Below are positions 16,758 to 24,300 of a stretch of 64,000 bases of DNA, one piece after another. Source of the DNA: an uncultured Bacteroidales bacterium (lineage in GTDB: Bacteria; Bacteroidota; Bacteroidia; Bacteroidales; F082); the NCBI GenBank assembly GCA_905234765.1, contig CAJOIF010000016.1:36332-100331 (forward strand), read 5' to 3'. The translations under genes and the position numbers were made by a program. How positions within the stretch are numbered: the first letter of the stretch is position 1; every line of letters starts with the position of its first letter. Under the pieces are notes generated by a model that saw only the letters and a list, made by a program, of their open reading frames with translations, was not told the DNA's origin and did not search any database.

Positions 16758-17276
16758 ATGGACAGTCGTAATGAGAAGTCTTGGCATGCCCTTTACGTCA
16801 GGTCGCGGTCGGAGAAAAGAGTCTTGTCGCAACTTGAGGAAATGGGCATTCAGGCTTATCTGCCGTTGATCACCGAGGTCAAACAATGGAGCGACCGCCG
16901 CAAGAAAGTCGAGGAACCATTGTTCAAGTCGTATGTATTTGTTTGTTCCAGCAATAAGGAGTACATCTCCATTCTGAATGTTTATGGAGTGGTGCGGTTC
17001 GTCACGTTTGAAAGAAAGCCAGTAGTTGTTCCCGAGAACCAGATCCTTGCCATCAAGAAGTTTGTTGAGGACTTTGAGAAAGGCGATGAATTTAAGATGC
17101 GGAACGACGAAGACCTAAAGGATGGACAGATGGTTAGAATCATCAACGGCCCTTTGAAAGGACTTGTCGGACGGCTCGAAACCATCCTCAACAAGCGCCA
17201 TCTGATTGTGTTTATCGAAGCGGTTGGACAATACATACCCGTACATATCCCAAGAGCGAAGGTAGAACCAGCTTGA
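16758..17276 (+). CDS. UpxY/NusG-family transcription antiterminator
   Basis: A 172-residue NusG paralogue: N-terminal NGN domain (SWHALYVRSRSEKRV, QAYLPLITEVKQWSDRRKKVEEPLFKSYVFV in two parts) and C-terminal KOW domain (DGQMVRIINGPLKGLVGRL). UpxY proteins of Bacteroides bind RNA polymerase at the start of a capsule operon and prevent early termination. Here the gene is last in its unit, after the Wza- and Wzc-like genes, and no glycosyltransferase genes follow. Which operon it acts on is therefore unclear. Confidence 0.85.
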   Translation: MDSRNEKSWHALYVRSRSEKRVLSQLEEMGIQAYLPLITEVKQWSDRRKKVEEPLFKSYVFVCSSNKEYISILNVYGVVRFVTFERKPVVVPENQILAIKKFVEDFEKGDEFKMRNDEDLKDGQMVRIINGPLKGLVGRLETILNKRHLIVFIEAVGQYIPVHIPRAKVEPA

Positions 17277-17317
17277 AGACACGAAAAGAAATTGGTTTCC
17301 CATACAGATATTATTTC

Positions 17318-17325
17318 TATTTTTG
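17318..17325 (+). promoter_or_regulatory. -7 box of coiled-coil protein gene
   Basis: TATTTTTG on the plus strand, 24 bp before the ATG at 17349; a TTGG at 17293-17296 sits in the -33 position. It separates this gene from the exopolysaccharide unit. Confidence 0.7.
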
Positions 17326-17348
17326 CAACCAAATAAAACTACAAAATC

Positions 17349-18281
17349 ATGGATTCAGTAGAGAGAAATAAGAAAAACGCCGCCAAGAACAAGACATTGC
17401 TCTATGCAGTTATGGTCGCCTTGTTGTTGTCTTTGGTCATTGTCGTCGTTTTGGCAGTCAGGAATGCCTCCATTAAAAGCGACTTGAAAACGCTTGAAGC
17501 GGAGAAGGAAATGCAGCGTATGGATTTCCAAGCTGAGGTGGACAGCCTGATGAAAGTACACAACGAACTGAAAGAAAGCTACGGCGAACTGAGTCAGGAA
17601 CTAGCTGAAAAGGACAGTATCATTCAAGCCGATGCCATCGAGATCAAGAAGCTCCTTGACTCCCAGTGGGACTACAACCGTATCAAGAAGAAACTTGCCT
17701 CGCTGCAAAACATTGCTCAGAAATACGTGCGTCAGATGGATTCGTTGTATACGGTCAACCGCGAACTGGTGGCCGAGAATGAACGTATCCGCGAGGAATA
17801 CCAAGCCGAAAAACGGCAAAACACCAACCTCACCCGCCAAAACGATGAGTTAGCTGGAAAAGTGAATATGGCTTCAACTATCAAAATCCACAGCTTGACC
17901 GCTACGCCAGTGCGTTTCAAGGGCGGCTCTAAGGAAGCAGAGACAGATAGAGCCAACCGTGCTGAACGCATTAGGGTTAACTTCACTTTGACGCAAAATG
18001 ATTTGGTGGAGCCAGGCACCAAGGTGTTTTATCTTCGTATCGCTGACCCCAGCAAGGCAGTGATCACCAAAGGATCGGGTGACGAGTATTCGTTCTCTTC
18101 GAATGGCGAGACCTTGCAATACACCGAAAAAATACGTGTCAATTATGAAGGCAAGGATGCGCCTATCCGTGTTTATTACGTGAAGCCTTCCAACATCGAG
18201 TTCCAACCCGGACGCTATTTCATCGATGTGTATGAACAGAACGGGAGACTCATCGGGCAGACGTCCGTGGAAATGAGATAA
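17349..18281 (+). CDS. Membrane-anchored coiled-coil protein, unknown function
   Basis: A 310-residue protein with a basic N-terminus, one membrane segment (about 18-38, rich in Val/Leu), a long heptad-rich coiled coil (about 40-180, ending TNLTRQNDELAGKVN) and a beta-rich C-terminal domain (SLTATPVRFKGG, RIRVNFTLTQNDLVEPGTK, FYLRIADP, GRYFIDVYEQNG). The C-terminal domain most likely lies in the periplasm. I recognise it as a type of protein common in Bacteroidota but without known function. It has its own promoter and converges on recO with 2 bp between. Confidence 0.75.
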   Translation: MDSVERNKKNAAKNKTLLYAVMVALLLSLVIVVVLAVRNASIKSDLKTLEAEKEMQRMDFQAEVDSLMKVHNELKESYGELSQELAEKDSIIQADAIEIKKLLDSQWDYNRIKKKLASLQNIAQKYVRQMDSLYTVNRELVAENERIREEYQAEKRQNTNLTRQNDELAGKVNMASTIKIHSLTATPVRFKGGSKEAETDRANRAERIRVNFTLTQNDLVEPGTKVFYLRIADPSKAVITKGSGDEYSFSSNGETLQYTEKIRVNYEGKDAPIRVYYVKPSNIEFQPGRYFIDVYEQNGRLIGQTSVEMR

Positions 18282-18283
18282 GA

Positions 18284-19009
18284 TTATTCGAAAACCATTT
18301 TCAGCACTTCGTGCGACTTGAAACTTTTCATCACCGATGCGTGAAGTCGCATGAAGGTTATCAATCCGTCTAACAGTTGCCGCCGCTGGCCTACATTCAT
18401 GGGCTGGCGGCAGGCTTCTTCTATGCCCGCATCAATCAGACGCGACAGAAGAACTGCGTTGTCAGCATCGAAATAGTAAGGATGCGCGGGATAATCGTGC
18501 ACAAACAGCCCTTCCATCATGTCGAAACAAGAGCCTTCGCTGTAGTTCGTCTTGGGATAGAACCCGAGATGGCGCGTCAGTTCAAGCGTGAAGTACAAAG
18601 GAAAGTTGGCATAGCCATCCGCCGCCAAGTCGAGCCAAAGCAGGCTTTGTTCGATGAAGTCGTAAAGCGGCTCGTTTCGCTCTTGCTCGGTGAGGGTCTT
18701 GGTGAGTAATTCGCCAACGTACATCATGATGGCGCTTTTGTTCATCACATGAGGCAGGCTTTGGTAGACAACCGCCATTTGCACGTCTTTCAGGTATCCC
18801 AAACCAGTTTGTTTCGGGTTGCCGACTTCTACATATTCAATAATGTTAAGCTGTTGGAAAAATGCCGCGCGGTTTTTTGCGTTGCGGTTAAACGCGCCTT
18901 TTACCATATACGATTTTAGACCCGAATCACGTGTAAATGCCTTTACAATCAGGTTGGAGTCGCCATAGCGCAACGATTGTAAAACGATACCCCGTGTCTT
19001 GTCGCTCAT
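18284..19009 (-). CDS. recO: DNA repair protein RecO
   Basis: A 241-residue protein of the RecO family: N-terminal OB fold (KTRGIVLQSLRYGDSNLIVKAFTR in two parts) and a helical C-terminal domain. RecO works with RecR (and RecF) to load RecA on SSB-covered single-stranded DNA. The family's usual zinc-binding Cys cluster is only partly visible (GSCFD and EEACRQ). The start is ATG 19007-19009 (MSDKTRG); the 10-residue longer frame overlaps porZ. It starts 2 bp after porZ ends, so the two are co-transcribed. Confidence 0.85.
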   Translation of the reverse strand: MSDKTRGIVLQSLRYGDSNLIVKAFTRDSGLKSYMVKGAFNRNAKNRAAFFQQLNIIEYVEVGNPKQTGLGYLKDVQMAVVYQSLPHVMNKSAIMMYVGELLTKTLTEQERNEPLYDFIEQSLLWLDLAADGYANFPLYFTLELTRHLGFYPKTNYSEGSCFDMMEGLFVHDYPAHPYYFDADNAVLLSRLIDAGIEEACRQPMNVGQRRQLLDGLITFMRLHASVMKSFKSHEVLKMVFE

Positions 19010-19011
19010 TG

Positions 19012-21327
19012 TTATTGAACCAAAATTTTGGCAGCACACCGACCAGATCCATCCTTGGTGCTGGCAAAGATAAGATAAACGCCTGGAGTGACACGTTGTC
19101 CGTCAATGGTGGTGAGGTCCCAAACGGCTTGACCACCTTCCGACATCATTTGTGTCACAAACTTGCCGTCGACGGTTGTGATTCTGACCAGAGAGTTGGC
19201 GACGAGCCCTTTGATGCCGACATAACCTTCGTATTCGGGTCTGACAGGGTTGGGATAGGCGATGACATTGTCAGGATTTTCTACTGGTTCTGAGGCTTCG
19301 GAACGGTAGGAGATCACGCCGCTTGCTGTGCCGAAAAACACCTCTCCCTCATCGGAAATAGCCATGGTTGTCACGGAGTTTTCCAGCAAGGGACTGTTGT
19401 CGGTGGTGAAGTAATGTATCTGTTCAGGTTTCTGCTCGAACGACATAAGACTCACACCCGAATCGAGGCCAAACCAAATTTGGTTGGCACCGTTGACGGC
19501 CATGGACAACACGTTGGAGCCTTTGAAGAGCGGATCCCATTGGCTGGTGCCGTCGTTGCGATCGATTTTTACCACCGAGGCCGTATAGCCTTGTTCGGTA
19601 AAGATACGTTTGGTGTCATCAAAATAACACGGCCCGTCGCTAGTGCCTACCCAAACAGCACCGTCCTTATCGACGGCGAGGCAGTTGACGGTACCCAACA
19701 GCCCTCCGCTGGAAGTGCTTTTGTTGAGATAAGCCACTTGGTCGTCAGAGGTGATGTCAAGGGTGCCTCCGTCGTTGAAGACGATGAGTTCACCATTGCG
19801 CCTGATGATCCATTTATAGTCGTTTTTGTCAATGACCATGGTTCCAAGATCGGCACCGCTAGTAGTGCCGCCAAGGCTATAGGATTGCCATGTACCGTCG
19901 GTTTTCATCACCGAGAGGGGTTTGGCAGCTCCAGTGTTGGCCACCCAAAGGTTGTGCTTGCTGTCGAAACCGAGGCCACTGATGTTGACGAGGTTGGGGT
20001 CCGCAATCCAGTAATCGAGCGAGCTGTTATCGGTGTTATAGACTTTTACTACTTGGTCGTCTTTGATTTGAATGAGGCCGTCGCCCCAGGTGCCGATATA
20101 AGTGATGCTTGGGTCATTGGGGTCGGTGACGGTGCATACATAGTCGGAGAAACCGGACAGTGTTTCCATATTGTCGTTGTAGAAAACCGTCCACATGCCG
20201 TCAAATCGGGCGACACCTTCTTTCAAATAGCGCTTCCCCCAGTTGGGCAAATGGCCTCCTGTGGCAATCCAAACTTGGTTGCCGCAGGCTTGCAGTTCAA
20301 AGACATTTTTTGACAAGGGGCCATTGGGTATGATGTCTTCATAATTCCATCCGTTGTTGGTTTTGATGAGGCCGCGTCGTGTGTCGCCAATCCAATAATC
20401 ATGGTTGCTGTCGATAGCTGTCGATAGCGGCTCAATGCTGCTGCCTGGCGAATAAATGTTGAGCGTTTGGTTCAGGTTGCGGTCGTAGACCAGTACATTG
20501 TAACGAGAGGTAATGACGAACACATTGTCATAGGCGCGGAGTTCCATTTTTTGGCTTACATCGCTCTTATCGAAATAGTCCCATCCGTTGCCGTTGTTGA
20601 CGAAAAGTGTGTCTTGTTCGAAGCCGCCGTCGTAGTTGAGGAAGAGTTTGTTGTTGAAGACTTCCATTTCGGTGTAAGCCAGATGTGGATGAATCACCGA
20701 GCTGTCGAAATGCCACGAGGCGTAGTTGGCGAGGTTGGGTTCGTTTTGGGAAGCGTAATACACACCATTGTCGGTGCAGGCATAGATGCGACCATTGAAG
20801 AGCGCCACGTCGGTAACGTTTACGGAACTACCCTGGCTTCCAATATAATAGGTGTCTTTTACCTCTTCGCGGTTCAAATCGAAAACAACAATACCAAAGC
20901 TACAGGCCACGTAAGCCAAACTACCATCGAAAAATATATGGTTGATGTTTTTGTTGCCGACAATGTTTTTGTCTCGGATGTCACTCATGTTGGAAACGTT
21001 TCCGTCGGCATCAATCAGGTCGATATTGGCATTGGTGTAGGCTACCATAAGTTTGCGTTGGCTTTCGTTGTAGGCCATTGTGCTGATGCCGACATCCGAC
21101 AATCCATTGATTTTATTCAGGATGTTGATGGAGTTGTCTTCCTTGTCGTAATAGAACAATTCGTGTTCTGTGGCAGCATAAACGAAGTTGCCTACAGGTT
21201 CCACGGCGATAACTTTGTGATAGGGCAGATGGGTGCGCCATTCGCCAATGGAAATGCTGTTTTGGGCAAAACCGATTGTGCCAAGGAGGGTAAATATTAA
21301 TAAGGTGTAAATCTTCGGTCTGTTCAT
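19012..21327 (-). CDS. porZ: Type IX secretion system protein PorZ
   Basis: A 771-residue exported protein close in length to P. gingivalis PorZ. Signal peptide 1-21, then two beta-propeller halves (first opening with SIGEWRTHLPYHKVIAVEP, the PorZ N-terminal signature; later VGTSDGPCYF, IWFGLDSGVS, EVFFGTASGV repeats of two-component-regulator type), and a C-terminal sorting-like domain (YPNPVRPEYEG ... ILVQ). PorZ is part of the surface attachment complex with PorU, PorV and PorQ and delivers anionic LPS for anchoring T9SS cargo. A weak -7 box (TACCTTTA, 21347-21354) lies upstream. Confidence 0.87.
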   Translation of the reverse strand: MNRPKIYTLLIFTLLGTIGFAQNSISIGEWRTHLPYHKVIAVEPVGNFVYAATEHELFYYDKEDNSINILNKINGLSDVGISTMAYNESQRKLMVAYTNANIDLIDADGNVSNMSDIRDKNIVGNKNINHIFFDGSLAYVACSFGIVVFDLNREEVKDTYYIGSQGSSVNVTDVALFNGRIYACTDNGVYYASQNEPNLANYASWHFDSSVIHPHLAYTEMEVFNNKLFLNYDGGFEQDTLFVNNGNGWDYFDKSDVSQKMELRAYDNVFVITSRYNVLVYDRNLNQTLNIYSPGSSIEPLSTAIDSNHDYWIGDTRRGLIKTNNGWNYEDIIPNGPLSKNVFELQACGNQVWIATGGHLPNWGKRYLKEGVARFDGMWTVFYNDNMETLSGFSDYVCTVTDPNDPSITYIGTWGDGLIQIKDDQVVKVYNTDNSSLDYWIADPNLVNISGLGFDSKHNLWVANTGAAKPLSVMKTDGTWQSYSLGGTTSGADLGTMVIDKNDYKWIIRRNGELIVFNDGGTLDITSDDQVAYLNKSTSSGGLLGTVNCLAVDKDGAVWVGTSDGPCYFDDTKRIFTEQGYTASVVKIDRNDGTSQWDPLFKGSNVLSMAVNGANQIWFGLDSGVSLMSFEQKPEQIHYFTTDNSPLLENSVTTMAISDEGEVFFGTASGVISYRSEASEPVENPDNVIAYPNPVRPEYEGYVGIKGLVANSLVRITTVDGKFVTQMMSEGGQAVWDLTTIDGQRVTPGVYLIFASTKDGSGRCAAKILVQ

Positions 21328-21517
21328 AACAATGCGATTTGGGCTGTAAAGGTACGAAATTAATGAATTAAACGGGGTTTCGGGTGAATTATTGTTTTTG
21401 AAAACTTACGCTTTTCCAAAGTGTAACCTATCTGTCTACATTTCCGACAACCAATAAGGAAAATCTTTCGCGCCAAATGGATGACGCTGAAAAAGAGCAT
21501 CATATAAGGCTTGTTTC

Positions 21518-21525
21518 TACCTTTG
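21518..21525 (+). promoter_or_regulatory. -7 box of FISUMP-type gene
   Basis: TACCTTTG on the plus strand; the transcript would begin at about 21530, exactly where the leader shared with the next gene begins. Confidence 0.55.
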
Positions 21526-21530
21526 CGAGG

Positions 21531-21572
21531 TAATAAACTAACCTTAAAACCGATGGACCGATGGGATAGAAC
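21531..21572 (+). repeat. Leader element, copy 1
   Basis: Starts TAATAAACTAACC and ends CCGATGGGATAGAAC, with an internal CCGATG repeat. The same arrangement (TAATAAATCAACC ... CCGATGGGATATAAC) precedes the next gene at 22818-22854. Confidence 0.55.
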
Positions 21573-21585
21573 AGGTTGAAAAACG

Positions 21586-22809
21586 ATGAAATTTGGGAGA
21601 AATTCACTTATTGCTATGGCTGTTTTATCACTTTCCATCTTTCAGACATCGATAAGTTATGCGCAATGGCATGGTGGAATGGGATACCAAAATGGGCACG
21701 AATATGTTGATCTTGATTTGCCGAGTGGTACTTTATGGGCCACCTGTAATGTGGGCGCTACCACCCCAGTGGGCTATGGCGCACACTTTCCTTGGGGCGA
21801 AACTACTGCAATGAAATTATGTAGCTATGACACATATAAGTACATCCGAGGTATGTATACTCTTTGTCTTTCTAAATACTGCCCCGATGCAAAGTTTGGC
21901 TGTAATGATTTCGCTGATAATCTGACCGTTTTGGAGCCATGTGACGATGCCGCTTCGGCTCATTGGGGCAATGGTTGGAGAATGCCTACCAAGGAAGAGT
22001 GGGAAGAGTTGATTGCTAATACCACTCAGTCAGGCACTACCCGAAACGGTGTAAACGGTGTACAGTTCTCTGCACCCAACGGACAATCAGTTTTCTTGCC
22101 TGCTGCTGGTTGTTCTGATTGGATCAGGGAGAGTGATATGAGTGGAACAATCGGGTTGTACTGGTCAAGCTCGCTATGTCGTTTTAAACCGTTCTATGCA
22201 TGGAATATGAGGATTTTGGCAAATGCGGTTGATGGTGATCCATTTGTCTATTGGGAAGGCCCCCGTAACAATTGTTACTCTGTCAGGCCAGTATGCTCAA
22301 GGCAATATAGTAATACTAACAAGGGATTATTGAACTCTTATGAGGCAGAGATGGCTTCTATTAATGATGTCAGAGCAGGTCTGAAAGATTATAAAGAGCA
22401 TAATCGTGTGACTCATATGCTTATTACAAGAGGAGATGGAGCATACTTCGTGTCTGAAAAAGGCGAAGTTATTTCTATGGATTTATCTACTATGGATAAT
22501 GATCACGATCAATTATTGAGGATTCAAGGGGAATGGTGCCACCATGCTTATGAAGAAGGATATAGTTGGAATTTTATAAATGCTCAAATTCTATCTTTTG
22601 ATAAAGTCTCTGTTTGGATTAAATATAAAGGCAAAAAGTGGGAAGAGGTATATTCTGGTCCATCATCGATTTATTTGTCACCCAATACGGTGTATTCTGA
22701 AAAGCTTTCCAAAGCATTTGCTATACCCTCAAACAAATCCATATATTTAGGAGGTATTGATGACATTAGAATTCGTTTTGAAGGTGGAAAAGTGACCACA
22801 ATCTATTAA
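21586..22809 (+). CDS. Secreted protein with FISUMP-type (Fib_succ_major) domain
   Basis: A 407-residue exported protein with a signal peptide (cleavage after ISYAQ, about residue 27). Residues about 38-240 carry the Fibrobacter succinogenes major paralogous domain pattern found in many Bacteroidota surface proteins: HEYVDLDLPSGTLWA, FPWGET, GNGWRMPTKEEWEEL, FLPAAG, YWSSS and SVRPV. The second half (about 250-407) shows no recognised motif. There is no lipobox and no T9SS sorting domain. Base composition is visibly more AT-rich from here to about 24.1 kb than in neighbouring genes. Confidence 0.78.
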   Translation: MKFGRNSLIAMAVLSLSIFQTSISYAQWHGGMGYQNGHEYVDLDLPSGTLWATCNVGATTPVGYGAHFPWGETTAMKLCSYDTYKYIRGMYTLCLSKYCPDAKFGCNDFADNLTVLEPCDDAASAHWGNGWRMPTKEEWEELIANTTQSGTTRNGVNGVQFSAPNGQSVFLPAAGCSDWIRESDMSGTIGLYWSSSLCRFKPFYAWNMRILANAVDGDPFVYWEGPRNNCYSVRPVCSRQYSNTNKGLLNSYEAEMASINDVRAGLKDYKEHNRVTHMLITRGDGAYFVSEKGEVISMDLSTMDNDHDQLLRIQGEWCHHAYEEGYSWNFINAQILSFDKVSVWIKYKGKKWEEVYSGPSSIYLSPNTVYSEKLSKAFAIPSNKSIYLGGIDDIRIRFEGGKVTTIY

Positions 22810-22817
22810 TAATTCAA

Positions 22818-22854
22818 TAATAAATCAACCCCGATGCGCCCGATGGGATATAAC
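22818..22854 (+). repeat. Leader element, copy 2
   Basis: TAATAAATCAACC ... CCGATG ... CCGATGGGATATAAC; matches the leader of the preceding gene (21531-21572). Here it directly follows the stop codon of that gene. Confidence 0.55.
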
Positions 22855-22869
22855 TGGGCACCAAAGAAA

Positions 22870-23310
22870 ATGAAGAAAATATTCTTATTTGTTGTGTCAT
22901 TGTTTTGTATAACAATGGCTGTGAATGCACAAGATGCAAGTGGTAGTTGCAAATTGCCTGGAACTTATGATTATGTGAATGTTGATTTCTATAAAGGCTC
23001 TTCTAATGGGGAAGGAAACATCGTACTAAGTAACCAAACAAGCACTGGTCAGTATATTACTGAAATTAAAGTACAAGTTACGGCGGAAATCCTATATGAT
23101 TATGAAGAAGAATACAAAGGTACTTATACGGGAGGTACACCTATCTATCAAAAAAACAAAAATAAACCATTATGGAAAACCGTAACATTGTTTAATGATA
23201 AGATTCGTGGTATTAGTGCGAACGAGACCAGAAGACAAACTGTCTCAATGCCAAAATATTATGATATCAGAAATATTGAAGTTTCGGTTGGAAATCTTAT
23301 CTGCAAATAA
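22870..23310 (+). CDS. Small exported protein, unknown function
   Basis: A 146-residue protein with a clear signal peptide (MKKIFLFVVSLFCITMAVNAQ). The mature part is beta-rich, Tyr- and Thr-rich, and opens with ASGSCKLPGTYDYVNVDF. No known domain is recognised. ATG 22870 is chosen because it places the signal peptide at the N-terminus; an upstream ATG at 22834 would add 12 residues coded by the leader repeat. It follows the FISUMP-type gene by 60 bp and ends before a strong terminator (23331-23374). Confidence 0.65.
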   Translation: MKKIFLFVVSLFCITMAVNAQDASGSCKLPGTYDYVNVDFYKGSSNGEGNIVLSNQTSTGQYITEIKVQVTAEILYDYEEEYKGTYTGGTPIYQKNKNKPLWKTVTLFNDKIRGISANETRRQTVSMPKYYDIRNIEVSVGNLICK

Positions 23311-23330
23311 TTCTAAAAATAAAAGAATCA

Positions 23331-23374
23331 ATAAAGGTGTCCTTATGTTCATGGACACCTTTATTCTTTTTTTT
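23331..23374 (+). terminator. Intrinsic terminator
   Basis: 12-bp stem ATAAAGGTGTCC / GGACACCTTTAT (23331-23342, 23353-23364) with a 10-nt loop and a T-run after it. Ends the 21.5-23.3 kb unit. It opens the 356-bp gene-free stretch 23311-23666, which also holds a promoter and the folded leader described at 23495-23664. Confidence 0.88.
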
Positions 23375-23408
23375 CACGACAATATGGTTAGTAATTATAA
23401 ATTCTCCT

Positions 23409-23416
23409 TATCTTTG
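23409..23416 (+). promoter_or_regulatory. -7 box upstream of folded leader and HTH gene
   Basis: TATCTTTG on the plus strand, about 250 bp before the HTH start; implies an unusually long leader transcript of roughly 245 nt. Confidence 0.6.
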
Positions 23417-23494
23417 TCCCAACAAAAAAGAAAGGACTTATAGACAAAATTAAAATACTGACATAACCACACCGAGCTTTACGCTCTTATTCTG

Positions 23495-23664
23495 ATACAT
23501 CGAAAATCTGGTACATTTTGGAGTAAGAATAAGTTTGCGAAAAGTTCATGTCCGTTGGGCGTGAACTGTTTCGTTTTACCAGAGCCTCGATGTATGGATA
23601 AGCAAGCAAAACGGTTCCGCCCGTTTTGTTTGCCTACCGCGCAAGGCTCCCCGCAAAGGCAAAC
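23495..23664 (+). ncRNA. Candidate structured RNA leader with overlapping, mutually exclusive hairpins
   Basis: Hairpin 1 spans 23495-23595: outer stem ATACATCGA/TCGATGTAT (9 bp), a 4x4 internal loop, CTGGTA/TACCAG (23508-23513, 23577-23582), then an inner 13-bp stem CGAAAAGTTCATG / CGTGAACTGTTTCG (23538-23550, 23560-23573, one bulge). Hairpin 2: GCAAGCAAAACGG / CCGTTTTGTTTGC (23602-23614, 23621-23633). Hairpin 3: GTTTGCCT / AGGCAAAC (23628-23635, 23657-23664), which shares bases 23628-23633 with hairpin 2 and ends 2 nt before the HTH start codon. The pairing is read directly from the sequence; a regulatory function is inference. It could instead be an inserted palindromic element. Confidence 0.5.
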
Positions 23665-23666
23665 CA

Positions 23667-23903
23667 ATGATTGAAGAACCGCATATAGGGAAACTCATCA
23701 AAGCTGAATTGGCTCGGCAAGGACGCAGCATCACCTGGCTGGCTGTGCAACTCAACTATTCGCGGCAGTATGTCTACAAATTGTTTCGCCGCAAATGGAT
23801 TTACACAGATTTGCTGCTCAAAATCTGCGATATTCTGGATTATGATTTCTTCAAATGCTTTTCGGAATGGCGGGAGCAAAGAAACAAAATCGCTACCAAA
23901 TAA
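23667..23903 (+). CDS. Small helix-turn-helix DNA-binding protein
   Basis: A 78-residue protein consisting almost only of an XRE-like helix-turn-helix: IGKLIKAELARQGRSITWLA then VQLNYSRQYVYKLFRRKW, where SRQYVYKLFR is the likely recognition helix, and ILDYDFFKCFSEW closes the fold. It is very probably a small transcription regulator. The start ATG 23667 lies just behind the folded leader. It converges on a 58-residue gene with 20 bp between the stops. Targets unknown. Confidence 0.75.
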   Translation: MIEEPHIGKLIKAELARQGRSITWLAVQLNYSRQYVYKLFRRKWIYTDLLLKICDILDYDFFKCFSEWREQRNKIATK

Positions 23904-23923
23904 CCATTTTGGAAGGAATGATT

Positions 23924-24100
23924 TTATGCACGATAACTTTTTCTAATACCGTTTCTCAACAAAGTGCCAAATTGCGAAACAGTCATGCTGCCCTCAGGTA
24001 TGGTTTCGTCAACAGTCGCCAACCCAGAACTAATCAGATTTCCCAAGGCATCAAGCACCATCTGATTGTTTTCGTCGTATCTCAGAGTTATTGTCGTCAT
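23924..24100 (-). CDS. 58-residue protein, antitoxin-like, unknown function
   Basis: Begins MTTITLRYDENNQMV, a short beta strand and helix opening that is common among small Bacteroidota proteins of toxin-antitoxin type, then ALGNLISSGLATVDE and a basic C-terminus (RNGIRKSYRA). No toxin is encoded beside it. The start ATG 24098-24100 is supported by a good -7 box at 24122-24129. The antitoxin idea is tentative; it could equally be an orphan remnant. Confidence 0.5.
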   Translation of the reverse strand: MTTITLRYDENNQMVLDALGNLISSGLATVDETIPEGSMTVSQFGTLLRNGIRKSYRA

Positions 24101-24121
24101 TTTTCCGAATGGTTTCTGTTG

Positions 24122-24129
24122 CAAAAGTA
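24122..24129 (-). promoter_or_regulatory. -7 box of 58-residue protein gene
   Basis: TACTTTTG on the minus strand, 21 bp from the ATG at 24100. Confidence 0.6.
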
Positions 24130-24170
24130 ACAATTATTTACTAAATCGCAATAGTTTACGAAATTCTTTG

Positions 24171-24178
24171 TACTTTTG
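24171..24178 (+). promoter_or_regulatory. -7 box of pseudouridine synthase gene
   Basis: TACTTTTG on the plus strand; gives a leader of about 118 nt that contains dispersed repeat copy B. Confidence 0.6.
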
Positions 24179-24239
24179 CCGCCCATTATCGGACTTTGGG
24201 ACTTCAATTCTTAGAAACGGAGGGACTTGAGAGTCACGA

Positions 24240-24257
24240 GTCTCGCAGTCCCGCGTC
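24240..24257 (+). repeat. Dispersed GC-rich intergenic repeat, copy B
   Basis: GTCTCGCAGTCCCGCGTC, one base different from copies A (355-372) and C (52951-52968). Flanked by GGGACT (24222-24227) and its complement inside the core, so it can fold. Lies in the leader of the pseudouridine synthase gene. Confidence 0.7.
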
Positions 24258-24300
24258 CCGTAGTCCAATACCACTTATACATTATTTATATACCAACAAA

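Noticed and set aside
23479..23667. 62-codon minus-strand frame over the folded leader
   Set aside because: It lies on the palindromic DNA, has no promoter or recognised motif, and is antisense to the predicted leader. Kept only as a possibility if minus-strand transcripts are found.
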